Source of the DNA: Ardenticatenia bacterium
GTDB taxonomy: Bacteria > Chloroflexota > Anaerolineae > Ardenticatenales > Ardenticatenaceae
Length of the DNA: 34,498 bases
Direction of reading: 5' to 3'
Assembly (NCBI GenBank): GCA_030949995.1
Contig: JAUZRY010000092.1
Location: forward strand, 1-34,498
Of the stretch, positions 8,042-18,380 are shown in pieces (the stretch's first letter is position 1; each line of letters begins with the position of its first letter). The notes under the pieces were generated by a model. The model did no database searches. It was not told the DNA's origin and worked only from the letters and a program-made list of their open reading frames with translations. The position numbers and the translations under genes were made by a program.

Positions 8042-9327
8042 GCGGCCTCCTCCGTGATGGGTTCCAGGGTTCGTGGGTCCGTGATGTGGCCGGTGACGGC
8101 GCTGGCGGCCACAACGGCCGGGCTGGCCAGGTAGATCTGCGCCGTGGGATGGCCCATGCGACCGGTGAAATTCCGGTTGGTGGACGAGATACACACGTCG
8201 TTGGGGCCCAATACGCCGGTGTGCATGCCCAAACAGGCGCCGCACGAGGGATAGGAGACCGTCGCACCGGCGTCCACGAAGATCTCGATAAGCCCTTCCC
8301 GGAGGGCCTGCTTGTAGATTTCTTGGGTGGCCGGCACGATGATCATGCGCACCCACGGGGCCACCTGGCGCCCTCTGAGGATGCGGGCCACTTCGCGCAA
8401 GTCGCTGATACGACCGTTCGTGCAACTGCCCACATACGCCTGGTCAATGCGGATGCCTACGGCCTCGCTGATGGGGTGGCCGTTGCCGGGCCGGTTGGGA
8501 AAGGCGACGACTGGTTCGAGCTGGCTGAGATCCACTTCGACCACTTGAGCGTACTGGGCATCCGGGTCGGGCTGGAAGCAGTGCCAGCGTTCCTCTGGGG
8601 TTTCCTTCTCGCGTAGGTACGCCTGGGTGGTCTCGTCGGCCGGGATGATGCCCGTCATGCCGCCGGCCTCAACGGCCATGTTGGTGAGGGTAAAGCGCTC
8701 TTCCATGGAGAGAGAGGCCATGCCCTCGCCCCCCCACTCCATGGCCATGCCGCGCGCGCCGTCGTCGCCGATGCGCCGGATCACCTCCAGAATAATGTCC
8801 TTGGCGTACACGCCGGGGCCGAGGCGCCCCTTGAGCTCGATGCGTAAGGTTTCGGGCACGCGCAGCCAAATGGTGCCGGCGTAGATGGCCCCCGCCAAGT
8901 CGGTGGAGCCGATGCCGGTGGCGAAGGTGCCCAGCGCGCCGGCGTTGGGCGTGTGGGAATCGCCGGAGACGACAACCTCCCCCGGCGCGGGGAGCCCGCT
9001 GGCCTCGAAGACGGTGTGGGCAATGCCGCCCCGACCCACCTCATACCAGTGCTTGATGCCATGGCGTTGGACCCAGGCGCGCAGCCGCTGGTAGAGCCTC
9101 GCCGAGGCGATGTCCTTGGCCGGCACCGTGTGGTCGGGCACGGCAACCACGCGGTCCGGGTTCCAGACGCGGTCCATGTCCCGCGCCTCGAGCATCTTGA
9201 TGGCCGCCGGCGTGGTCACTTCGTGGGCAAGCACCCAGTCCACCGGCACTTCCAGCAGTTCGCCAGGACGCACCACGTCGCGGCCGACTTTGTGGGCCAG
9301 AATCTTTTCCGCCAGAGTCATGCTCAT
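8038..9327 (-). CDS. leuC: 3-isopropylmalate dehydratase large subunit LeuC (short type)
   Basis: LeuC is the [4Fe-4S] aconitase-family large subunit. At 429 residues it belongs to the shorter LeuC2/HacA-like group common in archaea, clostridia and Chloroflexota, rather than the roughly 466-residue enterobacterial form. The cluster cysteines are visible in [14 protein letters not shown] and [15 protein letters not shown]. Other motifs are [33 protein letters not shown] and [20 protein letters not shown] lies seven bases before the ATG at 9327; a second in-frame ATG six bases later is also possible. The end overlaps leuD by four bases. A seven-C run at 8729-8735 inside the gene is in frame, unlike some runs elsewhere in this window. 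Confidence 0.96.
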   Translation of the reverse strand: MSMTLAEKILAHKVGRDVVRPGELLEVPVDWVLAHEVTTPAAIKMLEARDMDRVWNPDRVVAVPDHTVPAKDIASARLYQRLRAWVQRHGIKHWYEVGRGGIAHTVFEASGLPAPGEVVVSGDSHTPNAGALGTFATGIGSTDLAGAIYAGTIWLRVPETLRIELKGRLGPGVYAKDIILEVIRRIGDDGARGMAMEWGGEGMASLSMEERFTLTNMAVEAGGMTGIIPADETTQAYLREKETPEERWHCFQPDPDAQYAQVVEVDLSQLEPVVAFPNRPGNGHPISEAVGIRIDQAYVGSCTNGRISDLREVARILRGRQVAPWVRMIIVPATQEIYKQALREGLIEIFVDAGATVSYPSCGACLGMHTGVLGPNDVCISSTNRNFTGRMGHPTAQIYLASPAVVAASAVTGHITDPRTLEPITEEAA

Positions 9328-9375
9328 GGGCTTTCACCTCGTTTTCGATTTGGGATCACCTTAGCCGAAAGGGGT

Positions 9376-9399
9376 GGGGAGGACGCCAGAGTCCTCCCC
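9376..9399 (-). terminator. GC-rich hairpin between leuA and leuC
   Basis: GGGGAGGAC (9376-9384) and GTCCTCCCC (9391-9399) pair perfectly around a six-base loop, 25 bases past the leuA stop codon. In the minus-strand transcript it is followed by ACCCCTTTCGG, with no proper U-tract. It may reduce, but probably does not stop, transcription into leuC. Confidence 0.4.
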
Positions 9400-9424
9400 G
9401 AGGATGGGCGTGCTGTCGGTGAGC

Positions 9425-11071
<1,647 letters not shown>

Positions 11072-11213
11072 AGGTGTACTCCTTTCCTCGTGAGCTTCTC
11101 GTGTTGCCGTCCTCCACGTTCCACTGTTCGTTCGGGCGAAGGCCGCTAAGACCATCCTCGCACACGAGGAATCACCCCCTTTCGCGCAAGCGTTGTCCTG
11201 ACAGCCGGCGTGC

Positions 11214-12353
11214 TCAGGCCGGCCGGGTGAGCCAGTCGTCCAGGTGATGGCGCCTGGAGGCGCGCGTCGCGTGGGCGAACTGGCTCGGGTCGGTGAAGAC
11301 GGGCGCGCGCTGTTCGGCTTCCACGCGCTCGATGATGCGGCGCATGGTTTCCACGGCCTTGACCGGGTAGGAGCCGGTGGCCGTTTCCCCCGAGAGCATC
11401 ACCCCGTCGGTGCCGTCAAGGATGGCGTTGACCACATCGCTTACTTCAGCGCGCGTGGGCCGAGGCTGAAGGCACATGCTCTCCAGCATCTGGGTGGCCG
11501 TGACCACCGGTTTGCCGGCGCGGTTACACCGGCGAATGACCATTTTCTGGATGAGGGGCACGTCCTCGGCCGGCATCTCCAGGCCCAGATCACCTCGTGC
11601 CACCATGATGCCGTCGGCCGCCGCGATAATGGCGTCCACGTGGTGCACGGCCTCGGGCGTCTCGATCTTGGCCATAAGGCGGGGTGGGGGGGCGTGCATG
11701 GTCAGGGTGGAGAGCAGGGCGCGCACGGCAAAGATCTCATTGGGGTGGCGCACGTAGGAGAGGGCCACCCAATCGGCGGCCAGCCCCACGGCCAGCCGCA
11801 GGTCGCGCTCGTCCTTCAGGGTCAGGCCGGCCGTGCCGTTGGCGGACGAGCGGCCGGCCCGAGTGGGCAAATTGATCCCCTTAAACGAGGTGAGCGTGCC
11901 GCCCACAACTACCCGACAGACCACCGCGTGAGGCGGTTCCACACGCTCAACGGACAACTCGATCTTCCCGTCGTCCAGGAGCACGGTGTCGCCCGGCACC
12001 AGCTCGAGCACGGCGTTGGGTACCGGGATTTCCCGTTCCCGGCCGGCAACGCGCGCGCCGGCCACCAGCCGCACCTCCTCTCCTGGCGCCATGGGCAGGC
12101 CATCGCCCACGTCGCCGATGCGCAATTTGGCGCCTTGGAGGTCCACCAGGAGCTTGACCGGCCGTCCGGCCTGGGCGGCGGCCTCACGCACGGCGCCGGC
12201 GATGCGGCGGTGGGTGGTGTGGTCCCCGTGGGACATGTTGAGCCGGGCCACGTCCATGCCGGCCAAGATCATACGGCACAGGGTGGGCACCGACCAACTT
12301 GCCGGGCCGATGGTGGCCACAATGCGGATGCGGGGCGACTGATGGCGTTGCAT
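11214..12353 (-). CDS. pyk: Pyruvate kinase lacking the C-terminal domain
   Basis: Pyruvate kinase converts phosphoenolpyruvate and ADP to pyruvate and ATP. The 379-residue protein contains the complete catalytic A and B domains: [57 protein letters not shown], the signature [24 protein letters not shown] and [18 protein letters not shown]. It then stops about 45 residues later, where normal enzymes (about 470-590 residues) continue into the allosteric C domain. No frame after the stop continues the family, and leuA follows, so the short form is not a frameshift artefact. It starts six bases after the ilvC stop, with a weak AGGGA ribosome binding site, suggesting coupling to ilvC. Within this operon it would supply pyruvate to IlvBN and CimA. 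The activity is expected from the intact motifs but its regulation is unknown. Confidence 0.93.
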   Translation of the reverse strand: MQRHQSPRIRIVATIGPASWSVPTLCRMILAGMDVARLNMSHGDHTTHRRIAGAVREAAAQAGRPVKLLVDLQGAKLRIGDVGDGLPMAPGEEVRLVAGARVAGREREIPVPNAVLELVPGDTVLLDDGKIELSVERVEPPHAVVCRVVVGGTLTSFKGINLPTRAGRSSANGTAGLTLKDERDLRLAVGLAADWVALSYVRHPNEIFAVRALLSTLTMHAPPPRLMAKIETPEAVHHVDAIIAAADGIMVARGDLGLEMPAEDVPLIQKMVIRRCNRAGKPVVTATQMLESMCLQPRPTRAEVSDVVNAILDGTDGVMLSGETATGSYPVKAVETMRRIIERVEAEQRAPVFTDPSQFAHATRASRRHHLDDWLTRPA

Positions 12354-12359
12354 GGTTCC

Positions 12360-13364
12360 CTACTCGACCTCTTTTGGGTTGATCCAGGGCATCATCCGGC
12401 GTAACGTGCGGCCTACTTCTTCGATGGGATGGCGGCGTTCCTCTTCACGCCGCTTGTTGAACCACGGGCGCCCTTTGGCGTTCTCCTCGAGCCACGTGCG
12501 GGCGTATGTGCCGTCTTGGATTTCGGCCAACACCTGGCGCATGGCCTGTCGCACGTGGTCGTCGATGACGCGCGGGCCGGAGAAGTAGTCGCCGTGCTCG
12601 GCCGTGTCGCTGATGGAGTAACGCATGTAGCTGAGCCCGCCCTGGTAGATGAGGTCCACGATCAGCTTGAGCTCGTGGAGGCACTCGAAGTAGGCGATTT
12701 CGGGCTGGTAACCGGCTTCCACCAGCGTCTCGAAGCCGGCCTTGATGAGCTCGGAGACGCCTCCGCAGAGCACGGCTTGCTCGCCGAAGAGGTCGGTTTC
12801 AGTCTCCTCGGCGAAGGTGGTCTCGATGACGCCGGCCCGGGTGCAACCAATGGCGCGCGCGTAGGCCAGGGCATTAGCCGTGGCCTCGCCGCTGACATCT
12901 TGGTGGACAGCCACCAGGGCTGGCGTGCCTACGCCCTCGACGTAGAGCTCGCGCACCCGGTGGCCTGGGGCCTTGGGCGCCACCATGCTCACGTCCACCG
13001 TGTCGGGCGGGGCAATTTGGCCGAAGCGGATGTTGAACCCGTGGGCGAACATCAAGGTGGCGCCGGGGCGCAGGTTGGGCTCAATGGCCTCCCGGTAGAG
13101 CTGAGGCTGAACGGTGTCGGGCACGAGGACCATCACGAAGTCGGCCTCGGCCACAGCGTCGCCCACGGGCTTGACGCTCAGGCCGTCGGCCTCGGCTTTG
13201 GCGCGGCTCCGGCTGCCCTCGTGAAGCCCCACGACCACGTCCACCCCGCTGTCCCGCAGGTTCAGGGCGTGGGCGTGCCCCTGGCTGCCGTAGCCCAACA
13301 CGGCCACCCGTTTCCCCTCCAAGCGTGACGGATCGGCGTCCTGGTCATAGTAAATGGTTGCCAT
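12360..13364 (-). CDS. ilvC: Ketol-acid reductoisomerase IlvC (class I)
   Basis: IlvC isomerises and reduces acetolactate and acetohydroxybutyrate to the dihydroxy acids. The 334-residue protein is the short class I form. It has the Rossmann motif [21 protein letters not shown], a phosphate-binding loop [16 protein letters not shown] with two serines that suits NADPH, and the knotted C-terminal domain with [19 protein letters not shown] and [19 protein letters not shown] carrying the Mg ligands. The start at 13364 ([11 protein letters not shown]) is preceded by GAGGAGG; the upstream extension to 13409 is unlikely. It lies 60 bases after ilvN. Confidence 0.96.
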   Translation of the reverse strand: MATIYYDQDADPSRLEGKRVAVLGYGSQGHAHALNLRDSGVDVVVGLHEGSRSRAKAEADGLSVKPVGDAVAEADFVMVLVPDTVQPQLYREAIEPNLRPGATLMFAHGFNIRFGQIAPPDTVDVSMVAPKAPGHRVRELYVEGVGTPALVAVHQDVSGEATANALAYARAIGCTRAGVIETTFAEETETDLFGEQAVLCGGVSELIKAGFETLVEAGYQPEIAYFECLHELKLIVDLIYQGGLSYMRYSISDTAEHGDYFSGPRVIDDHVRQAMRQVLAEIQDGTYARTWLEENAKGRPWFNKRREEERRHPIEEVGRTLRRMMPWINPKEVE

Positions 13365-13424
13365 GCGTGTCCTCCTCGTTGCAGAATATGGGATGGTAGT
13401 GCGCGCCATGATTGGGGGTGGCCG

Positions 13425-13946
13425 TCACACGACGGACCCGTTGCCCCGCGCCACGGCGTGCCCGTTGGGGGAGCTTCCCCGTGTCATGGCGACGATGCCG
13501 GTGCGGACCATCTCCAGAATGCCAAAGGGTCGCATGACCTCAATGAACGAGCGGATTTTGTCCTCTTCGCCGGTGAGCTCCAAGATCAAGCTTTCGGGTG
13601 CTACATCCACCACCTTGCCCCGGAAGACCTGGGTGAGTTGGATGATCTCCGGCCGGGTGCGGGCGTCGGCGTTGACTTTGAGGAGCACCAAATCACGCAC
13701 TACGGAGGGCTGCTCGCTGATGTCCTCCACCGCGATCACGTTGACCAGCTTGTACAAGTTGTGCACCACTCGGGTGGCGTCGGTCCTGGAGGCATCCACG
13801 ACGATAGTCATGCGGGAGATCTCCGGGACTTCAGTCTCCCCGACGGTGAGACTGTCGATGTTGAAGCCCCGCCGCCGGAAGAGGCTGGCCACGCGGTTGA
13901 GCACGCCGGGCTTGTTCTCCACGCGGGCCACGAGGATGTGTTTCAT
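13425..13946 (-). CDS. ilvN: Acetolactate synthase regulatory subunit IlvN/IlvH
   Basis: This is the small subunit of acetohydroxyacid synthase, which binds valine and activates IlvB. The 173-residue protein has an N-terminal ACT domain (HILVARVENKPGVLNRVASLFRRRGFNI begins it) and a C-terminal ALS_ss_C domain (residues about 85-160). AAGGAGG lies about seven bases before the ATG at 13946. The start overlaps the ilvB stop as ATGA, so the two subunits are translationally coupled. The size and domain order match the roughly 160-175-residue IlvH-like form. Confidence 0.95.
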   Translation of the reverse strand: MKHILVARVENKPGVLNRVASLFRRRGFNIDSLTVGETEVPEISRMTIVVDASRTDATRVVHNLYKLVNVIAVEDISEQPSVVRDLVLLKVNADARTRPEIIQLTQVFRGKVVDVAPESLILELTGEEDKIRSFIEVMRPFGILEMVRTGIVAMTRGSSPNGHAVARGNGSVV

Positions 13947-15654
13947 GGGGCCACCTCCTTCTGGCCGTACTCGCTCACGGGCCGGCGGATCATGGCGTGC
14001 AGGTCGGCACCGGCCGGCACCATGGGGTAGACAATGTCCTCCTTCTCCACGACGAAGTCGATCAACACGGGCCCGTCCACTTCGCGGGCCTTCTCCACGG
14101 TGGGGATGACCTCGTCCCGCCGGGTGACGCGGAGGCAGGGATGTCGTAGGCCGCGGCCAGCTTGCAGAAATCGGGGTTCACGAGGGGGGTGGCGGCGTAG
14201 CGCTTTTCGTAGAAGAATTCTTGCCATTGGCGCACCATGCCCAAGTAGGCGTTGTTGATGATGGCGATGCGGATGGACACCCGTTCCTGTACAGCCGTGG
14301 CCAACTCGGCCTGGGTCATCTGGAAGCCGCCATCACCGGCAACGACCCACACCTCGTCGTCGGGGCGCGCCAGCTTGGCGCCAATGCCGGCCGGCAGGGC
14401 GAACCCCATGGTGCCCAACCCGCCGCTGGTGATGAGGGTGAAGGGGTGTTCGTGGCGGTAGTATTGGGCTTCCCACATCTGGTGCTGGCCCACATCCGTC
14501 ACTATGATGGCGTTGCCCTCGGTAGCGCGCCAGAGGTCGTGGATCACGTGGGCGCCCCACAGCTTGCCGCCGCCGTCCCAGTTCAGAATGTCGCGCCTGC
14601 GGGTGTCGTCGCGCCACTCGTCAATCTGTTCCAGCCAGGCGGAGCGATCCACCGGCTCCACGTGGGGGAGCAGCTCCAGCAGGACGGCCTTGAGGTCGCC
14701 CACAATGCCCACCTCGACTCGGACGTTCTTGTTGAGCTCGCTGGGGTCGATGTCCACGTGAATCTTGCGGGCCTTGGGGGCGTAGGTCTTCACGTTGCCG
14801 GTCACGCGGTCGTCGAAGCGCATGCCGAAGGCCAACAACAAGTCCGCCTCCTGAATGGCCTGGTTGACAAAGGCCTCGCCGTGCATGCCCATCATGCCCA
14901 AGCAGAGGGGGTGAGAGGCGGGGAAGTTGCCCAACCCCAGCAGGGTCTGGGCCACGGGGATGCGTCCCCGTTCGGCAAACTCGCGCAGCTCCCGCATCGC
15001 TCCGCTCATCAGCACGCCATGGCCGGCCAGGATGATGGGGCGGCGGGCCGAGTTGATCAGCTCCACAGCGCGCTCCAGGTCCTCCGGAGGGATCACGGTT
15101 CTAGGCTGGTAGCCGGGCAATTCAACCGGCCCCTCTGGGTAGACGAATTCGGTGCGGGCGATCTGCACGTCCTTCGGAAGATCGATCAACACGGGGCCCT
15201 GACGGCCGCTGCGGGCAATGTAGAAGGCTTCTTTGACCACACGGGCAAGGTCGTGCACGTCGGTGACCAAGTAGTTGTGCTTGGTGATGGGGAGCGTGAT
15301 GCCGGTGACATCGGTTTCCTGGAAGGCGTCCGACCCGATGGCCGCTGTGGGCACTTGGCCGGTGATGCAGACGATGGGTGAGGAGTCCATCATGGCTGTG
15401 GCAATCCCGGTGACCATGTTGGTCGCCCCTGGACCACTGGTGGCTATGGCCACGCCCACACGTCCGCTCGCGCGGGCGTAGCCGTCGGCGGCGTGAACCG
15501 CGCCCTGCTCGTGGCGCACCAGGACGTGGCGCACGGGGTAGAAGTTCATGGCATCATAGGTGGGCAGAATGGCGCCACCGGGATAGCCGAAGACCACCTC
15601 GACGCCCTCGCGCAGGAGACATTCCCACAGGATCTCGGCTCCTGTTAGCTCCAT
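13943..15654 (-). CDS. ilvB: Acetolactate synthase catalytic subunit IlvB, one-base frame break
   Basis: IlvB is the thiamine-diphosphate-dependent enzyme that makes 2-acetolactate from two pyruvates, or 2-aceto-2-hydroxybutyrate from pyruvate and 2-oxobutyrate. The start at 15654 ([13 protein letters not shown]) has an AGGGGGA ribosome binding site. Motifs are [14 protein letters not shown] with the ThDP-activating glutamate in [19 protein letters not shown], the FAD/ThDP core, and the GDG...NN motif in [12 protein letters not shown] through [10 protein letters not shown]. The main frame runs on out of phase after AAAYDIP; the family C-terminus ([21 protein letters not shown], ending QKEVAP) is in the next frame. 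One base is missing at about 14138-14140, where GGG should be GGGG; adding it restores [10 protein letters not shown] and a 570-residue protein. It is the first structural gene of the operon after the attenuator. Confidence 0.93.
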
Positions 15655-15707
15655 AGATGTATCCCCCTTTCCTAAACACCTGCCGGTCCGTACCCTCCAA
15701 ACGCACA

Positions 15708-15743
15708 GCGCCCGCTTGCGCCCTATGTGGGCGAAGCAGGCGC
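15708..15743 (-). other. Long hairpin between the attenuator and ilvB
   Basis: In the minus-strand RNA, GCGCCTGCTT-CGCCC (15743 to 15729) pairs with GGGCG-(C)-AAGCGGGCGC (15723 to 15708). This gives about 15 base pairs with one bulge and one G-U pair. It follows the attenuator terminator and lies about 50 bases before the ilvB start codon. There is no U-tract. It may stabilise the 5' end of the read-through mRNA, mark a processing site, or insulate the ilvB ribosome binding site. Confidence 0.5.
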
Positions 15744-15753
15744 CTTTGCCCTC

Positions 15754-15786
15754 AAAACATTGAGGCCTCCCGCGTTGGGAGGCCTC
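15754..15786 (-). terminator. Attenuator terminator of the ilvB operon
   Basis: GAGGCCTCCC (15786 to 15777), loop AACGC, and GGGAGGCCTC (15771 to 15762) form a 10-bp perfect stem in the minus-strand RNA. It is followed by AATGTTTTG, whose four T are at 15757-15754. It lies between the leader peptide stop (15818) and ilvB (15654). The loop-side part of its 5' arm, CCTCCCAACGCG (15782 to 15771), is exactly complementary to CGCGTTGGGAGG (15844 to 15833) in the leader, so terminator and antiterminator exclude each other. The U-tract is short, so termination may be incomplete. Confidence 0.85.
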
Positions 15787-15817
15787 TTTGGGGTTCTGTG
15801 TGGCCGGTAGCTGTGGG

Positions 15818-15922
15818 CTAGGTGCTTCCGGTCCTCCCAACGCGCATGGGCTCCTTGTCAATAAGGATGACAAGGAGCTGCGAAAGAAGCACCAGGACCA
15901 AAAGCACCGAGAACAGTGTCAT
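15818..15922 (-). CDS. BCAA leader peptide (attenuation) of the ilvB operon
   Basis: This 34-codon ORF begins [20 protein letters not shown]. It contains nine Leu, five Val and two Ile codons, 14 of them within residues 3-20, and ends with a short polar tail before TAG at 15818-15820. The density and clustering of the three end-product amino acids match the function of enterobacterial IlvL/IvbL/LeuL leaders. The start ATG is at 15922 with GAGGA about ten bases upstream; an in-frame GTG six bases earlier (15928) is an alternative start. It lies about 30 bases downstream of the predicted transcription start and directly upstream of the mutually exclusive terminator and antiterminator. Ribosome stalling at Val6-Leu10 would uncover the antiterminator. 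It is too short for routine gene calling. Confidence 0.88.
   Translation of the reverse strand: MTLFSVLLVLVLLSQLLVILIDKEPMRVGRTGST
15821..15908 (-). promoter_or_regulatory. Pause structure and antiterminator segment of the ilvB leader
   Basis: Three nested elements are visible in the leader RNA. The outer stem pairs GGTGCTTTTGGTCC (15908 to 15895, codons Val6-Val9) with GGACCGGAAGCACC (15834 to 15821, the last codons before the stop), 14 pairs including two G-U. The inner hairpin is CTCCTTGTCA (15877 to 15868) with TGACAAGGAG (15860 to 15851), 10 perfect pairs around a seven-base loop. Between the inner hairpin and the outer 3' arm lies CGCGTTGGGAGG (15844 to 15833), the antiterminator strand complementary to 15782 to 15771. 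A ribosome stalled on the Val/Leu codons blocks the outer stem and frees the antiterminator. A ribosome reaching the stop codon covers it and lets the terminator form. Confidence 0.82.
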
Positions 15923-15957
15923 GGGCACACGTTCCTCATTTCACAGATGTGTGAGTC

Positions 15958-15986
15958 AATATATCACGCCTTCGGGCCAACGTCAA
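15958..15986 (-). promoter_or_regulatory. Sigma70-type promoter of the ilvB operon
   Basis: On the minus strand there is a -35 TTGACG (15986 to 15981), a 17-base spacer, and a -10 TATATT (15963 to 15958). Each hexamer matches the consensus at five of six positions and the spacing is ideal. Transcription would start near 15951, about 30 bases before the leader-peptide ATG. Its position just upstream of the leader peptide and attenuator strengthens the call. Confidence 0.82.
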
Positions 15987-16012
15987 GGGGGAGGGGGCAC
16001 CGATCGCAGAAG

Positions 16013-16030
16013 ACTACCCATGTGGGTAGT
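16013..16030. promoter_or_regulatory. Inverted repeat, possible operator between ilvB and gatC
   Basis: ACTACCCA and TGGGTAGT (8-base arms, perfect, TG spacer) lie between the divergent ilvB-operon promoter and the gatC promoter. They are 27 bases upstream of the ilvB -35 and about 50 bases upstream of the gatC -10. The size and symmetry suit a dimeric regulator such as an Lrp-type or other HTH protein, but nothing identifies the protein. Confidence 0.4.
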
Positions 16031-16080
16031 TGGAGCAGCCCCGCGTGCGAGTGCGCGTTCGCCCATTTCGCCACTTTCTG

Positions 16081-16086
16081 TATAAT
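16081..16086 (+). promoter_or_regulatory. -10 element (TATAAT) for the gatC operon
   Basis: A perfect TATAAT lies 67 bases before the gatC start codon. The -35 region 17 bases upstream (TTCGCC, 16058-16063) is a poor match, so the promoter may depend on an activator or be of moderate strength. Confidence 0.5.
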
Positions 16087-16153
16087 TGGCCTGTGTGGGG
16101 CCGGGTGGGTGGCCCCCTCGTACCGGCAGACCAGCACGAGGAGGAAGAACGCC

Positions 16154-16450
16154 GTGGCGCTTTCCAAGGCCGATGTGGACCACATTGCCCAACTGGCCCG
16201 GTTGACGTTAACGCCTGAGGAGAAAGAGCGCTTTCGCGAGCAACTGTCGGCCATCCTGGAACACGCCGCACGGCTCCAGGAGCTCGACACCGAGGCTATC
16301 CCGCCGACAGCCCAGGTGATTGAGTGGCGCAACGTGATGCGCGAGGACCGGGTGACCCCCTCACTTGCCCAGGAAGACGTGTTGGCCAACGCGCCCGAGG
16401 CGCGTGATGGCTACTTTGTTGTGCCCACGGTGCTGGAAGAACACGAATGA
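16154..16450 (+). CDS. gatC: Aspartyl/glutamyl-tRNA amidotransferase subunit C (GatC)
   Basis: GatC is the small bridging subunit of the GatCAB complex that converts Glu-tRNA(Gln) and/or Asp-tRNA(Asn) to the amide form. The 98-residue protein begins at GTG (16154) with GAGGAGG upstream and reads [22 protein letters not shown], the family N-terminus. It continues through [27 protein letters not shown] to the typical C-terminus [18 protein letters not shown]. The open frame extends further upstream but has no start with a ribosome binding site. Its stop overlaps the next ORF as ATGA. gatB is not in this window. Confidence 0.94.
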   Translation: MALSKADVDHIAQLARLTLTPEEKERFREQLSAILEHAARLQELDTEAIPPTAQVIEWRNVMREDRVTPSLAQEDVLANAPEARDGYFVVPTVLEEHE

Positions 16451-16743
16451 GCGGACAGGGCACATCTGTGTTGAGCCGAGTTTCCTTGAATCACAAGCAC
16501 CTGTGGTTCACTGTTGCTCTTGTGTTCTTGTACGTGGGAGGTGGCGTGGTCTTTCATGTCGGGTGGACGCACGCCCTCGACACATGCCGGGCTGTACGAA
16601 TAGCCAGAGGCGAGTTTGTCGAGCCGGAGTGGTCGCCCGTGGTGGCGTTTGTCTTCAACGTCTCCTTCTGGCCCGTCTACGCGGCCGCGAATGGCTACCA
16701 CAACGGCACACCGTTTGCGACGCCGTGTACCCATTTGCGTTAG
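16447..16743 (+). CDS. Small two-TM membrane protein between gatC and gatA
   Basis: This 98-residue ORF has its ATG overlapping the gatC stop (ATGA). It has two hydrophobic spans, [22 protein letters not shown] (about residues 19-41) and [17 protein letters not shown] (about 65-82), joined by a short polar loop. I recognise no family. The tight overlap with gatC argues that it is translated, and it ends 86 bases before gatA. Its presence between two subunits of the amidotransferase is unusual, but a functional link is not implied. It could be a lineage-specific insertion. Confidence 0.6.
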   Translation: MSGQGTSVLSRVSLNHKHLWFTVALVFLYVGGGVVFHVGWTHALDTCRAVRIARGEFVEPEWSPVVAFVFNVSFWPVYAAANGYHNGTPFATPCTHLR

Positions 16744-16829
16744 GAGAAGCTTGCCCCTTTCGCTCGGCCTCCCTTCTCCGACGCACAGGGGCTGAGCTCT
16801 CAGAAGCGGGAAATGATGAGGAGCAGCCC

Positions 16830-18312
16830 ATGCACGATCTCTGCCGGTTGACCCTCCACGAGGCCAAAGAGTTGCTGGAGCGGGGCGAGTGCTCTGCTGT
16901 GGAGTTGACTGAAGCCTGCTTGGCCCGCATCGAGGAGGTGGAGGGCCGGGTGCGCGCCTTTCTCACCGTGACGCCGGAGATGGCGCTGGAACAGGCCAGG
17001 GCGGCCGATGAGACCCGTGCACGGGGGGAAGTAGCCCCCCTGTTAGGGCTCCCGGTGGCCGTTAAGGACGTGATCTCCACCCGTGGTGTGCGCACCACAT
17101 GTGGTTCCCGCATGCTGGAGCAGTATGTGCCCCCCCTACGACGCCACCGTGGTGGTGCGCTTGCGAGCGGCCGGCGCTGTGCTCCTTGGCAAGACCAACA
17201 CGGATGAGTTTGCCATGGGCTCCTCCACAGAGAATTCCGCCTTCTTCGCTACCCACAACCCGTGGGACCTGGAGCGCGTGCCCGGCGGCTCCAGCGGCGG
17301 GAGCGCGGCGGCCGTGGCGGCGGACGAGTGCTTGGCAGCCTTGGGCACCGACACGGGCGGCAGTGTGCGCCAGCCGGCGTCCCTCTGTGGCATTGTGGGG
17401 CTGAAGCCCACCTACGGCCGTATTAGTCGCTACGGCCTGATTGCCTACGCCTCATCCTTGGACCAAGTGGGCACGCTGACCAAAGACGTGGCCGACGCTG
17501 CCCTCCTGTTGGAAGTGCTTGCTGGCCGTGATCCCCGCGATTCCACCTCGGCTGACGTGGCCGTTCCCCGCTACACGGCCGGTTTGGCGAAGGGTGTGCG
17601 GGGCCTGCGGCTGGGCGTGATTCGCGAGTGGCTGGAGCACCCCGGCCTCGATTCGGGCGTGGCTGTGGCTCTCCAAGAGGCCATGAAGACGCTGATGGCC
17701 TTGGGCGCCGAAGTCCAAGATGTCACCTTGCCCCACAGCGACTACGCCCTGCCCGTCTATTATCTGATTGCCCCGGCCGAAGCCTCCTCCAACCTGGCCC
17801 GGTATGACGGCGTGGCCTACGGTTTTCGGGCCTCCGGGGCGGTCGACATCTGGGAGCTGTTCGCCCGCACGCGGGGTGTTGGGTTTGGAGCCGAAGTGAA
17901 GCGCCGTATCATGCTGGGGACCTACGCCCTCTCTGCCGGGTACTACGACCAATACTACAAGAAAGCACAACAAGTGCGCACGCTCATCAAGGCCGACTTC
18001 GACAGGGCTTTCGAGGCGGTAGATGTGGTCGTAGGGCCTACCTCCCCGGTGCCGGCCTTCAAGCTGGGCGAGCGCGTGGACGACCCGCTCCAGATGTACT
18101 TGGCCGACATTTTCACCATCTCCGTCAATTTGGCCGGCCTGCCGGCCATCAGCGTGCCCTGTGGCTTTGCCGATGACTTGCCTGTGGGCATCCAGTTCAT
18201 CGGTCGGCCGTGGGATGAGGCGACGCTGTTACGTGTCGCCTACGCTTACGAACACGCGACGTCTTGGCATACTCGGAAGCCTAAAATCCTGACAGTGGCC
18301 GGCAAACCATAA
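16830..18312 (+). CDS. gatA: Glutamyl-tRNA(Gln) amidotransferase subunit A (GatA), one-base frame break
   Basis: GatA is the amidase-signature subunit that releases ammonia from glutamine for tRNA-dependent amidation. The start at 16830 has GAGGAG six bases upstream. The N-terminal frame carries [23 protein letters not shown] and the catalytic lysine K79 in [13 protein letters not shown]. The rest, with the serine-rich amidase signature [34 protein letters not shown], is in the next frame. The join is at a run of seven C (17130-17136): with six C the protein reads [15 protein letters not shown] and is 493 residues, the normal length. C-terminal motifs ([23 protein letters not shown]) are intact. 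The break is probably a sequencing error because this gene is normally essential where the glutamine pathway is used. Confidence 0.93.
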
Positions 18313-18380
18313 GCAGGTGTGGCGAGATGAGTTTGTCTATCTGAAAGTCCCCGTGGGCACACGACATAAGGAGTGTTGGT

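Noticed and set aside
15655-15960. T-box or metabolite riboswitch in the ilvB leader
   Set aside because: No T-box bulge sequence or specifier-loop layout is visible, and the leader ORF with clustered Leu/Val codons explains the terminator and antiterminator better.
15788-16450. Long open frame running into gatC from upstream
   Set aside because: The part before 16154 overlaps the ilvB promoter and leader and has no family homology. The GTG with a GAGGAGG site at 16154 matches the normal GatC start.
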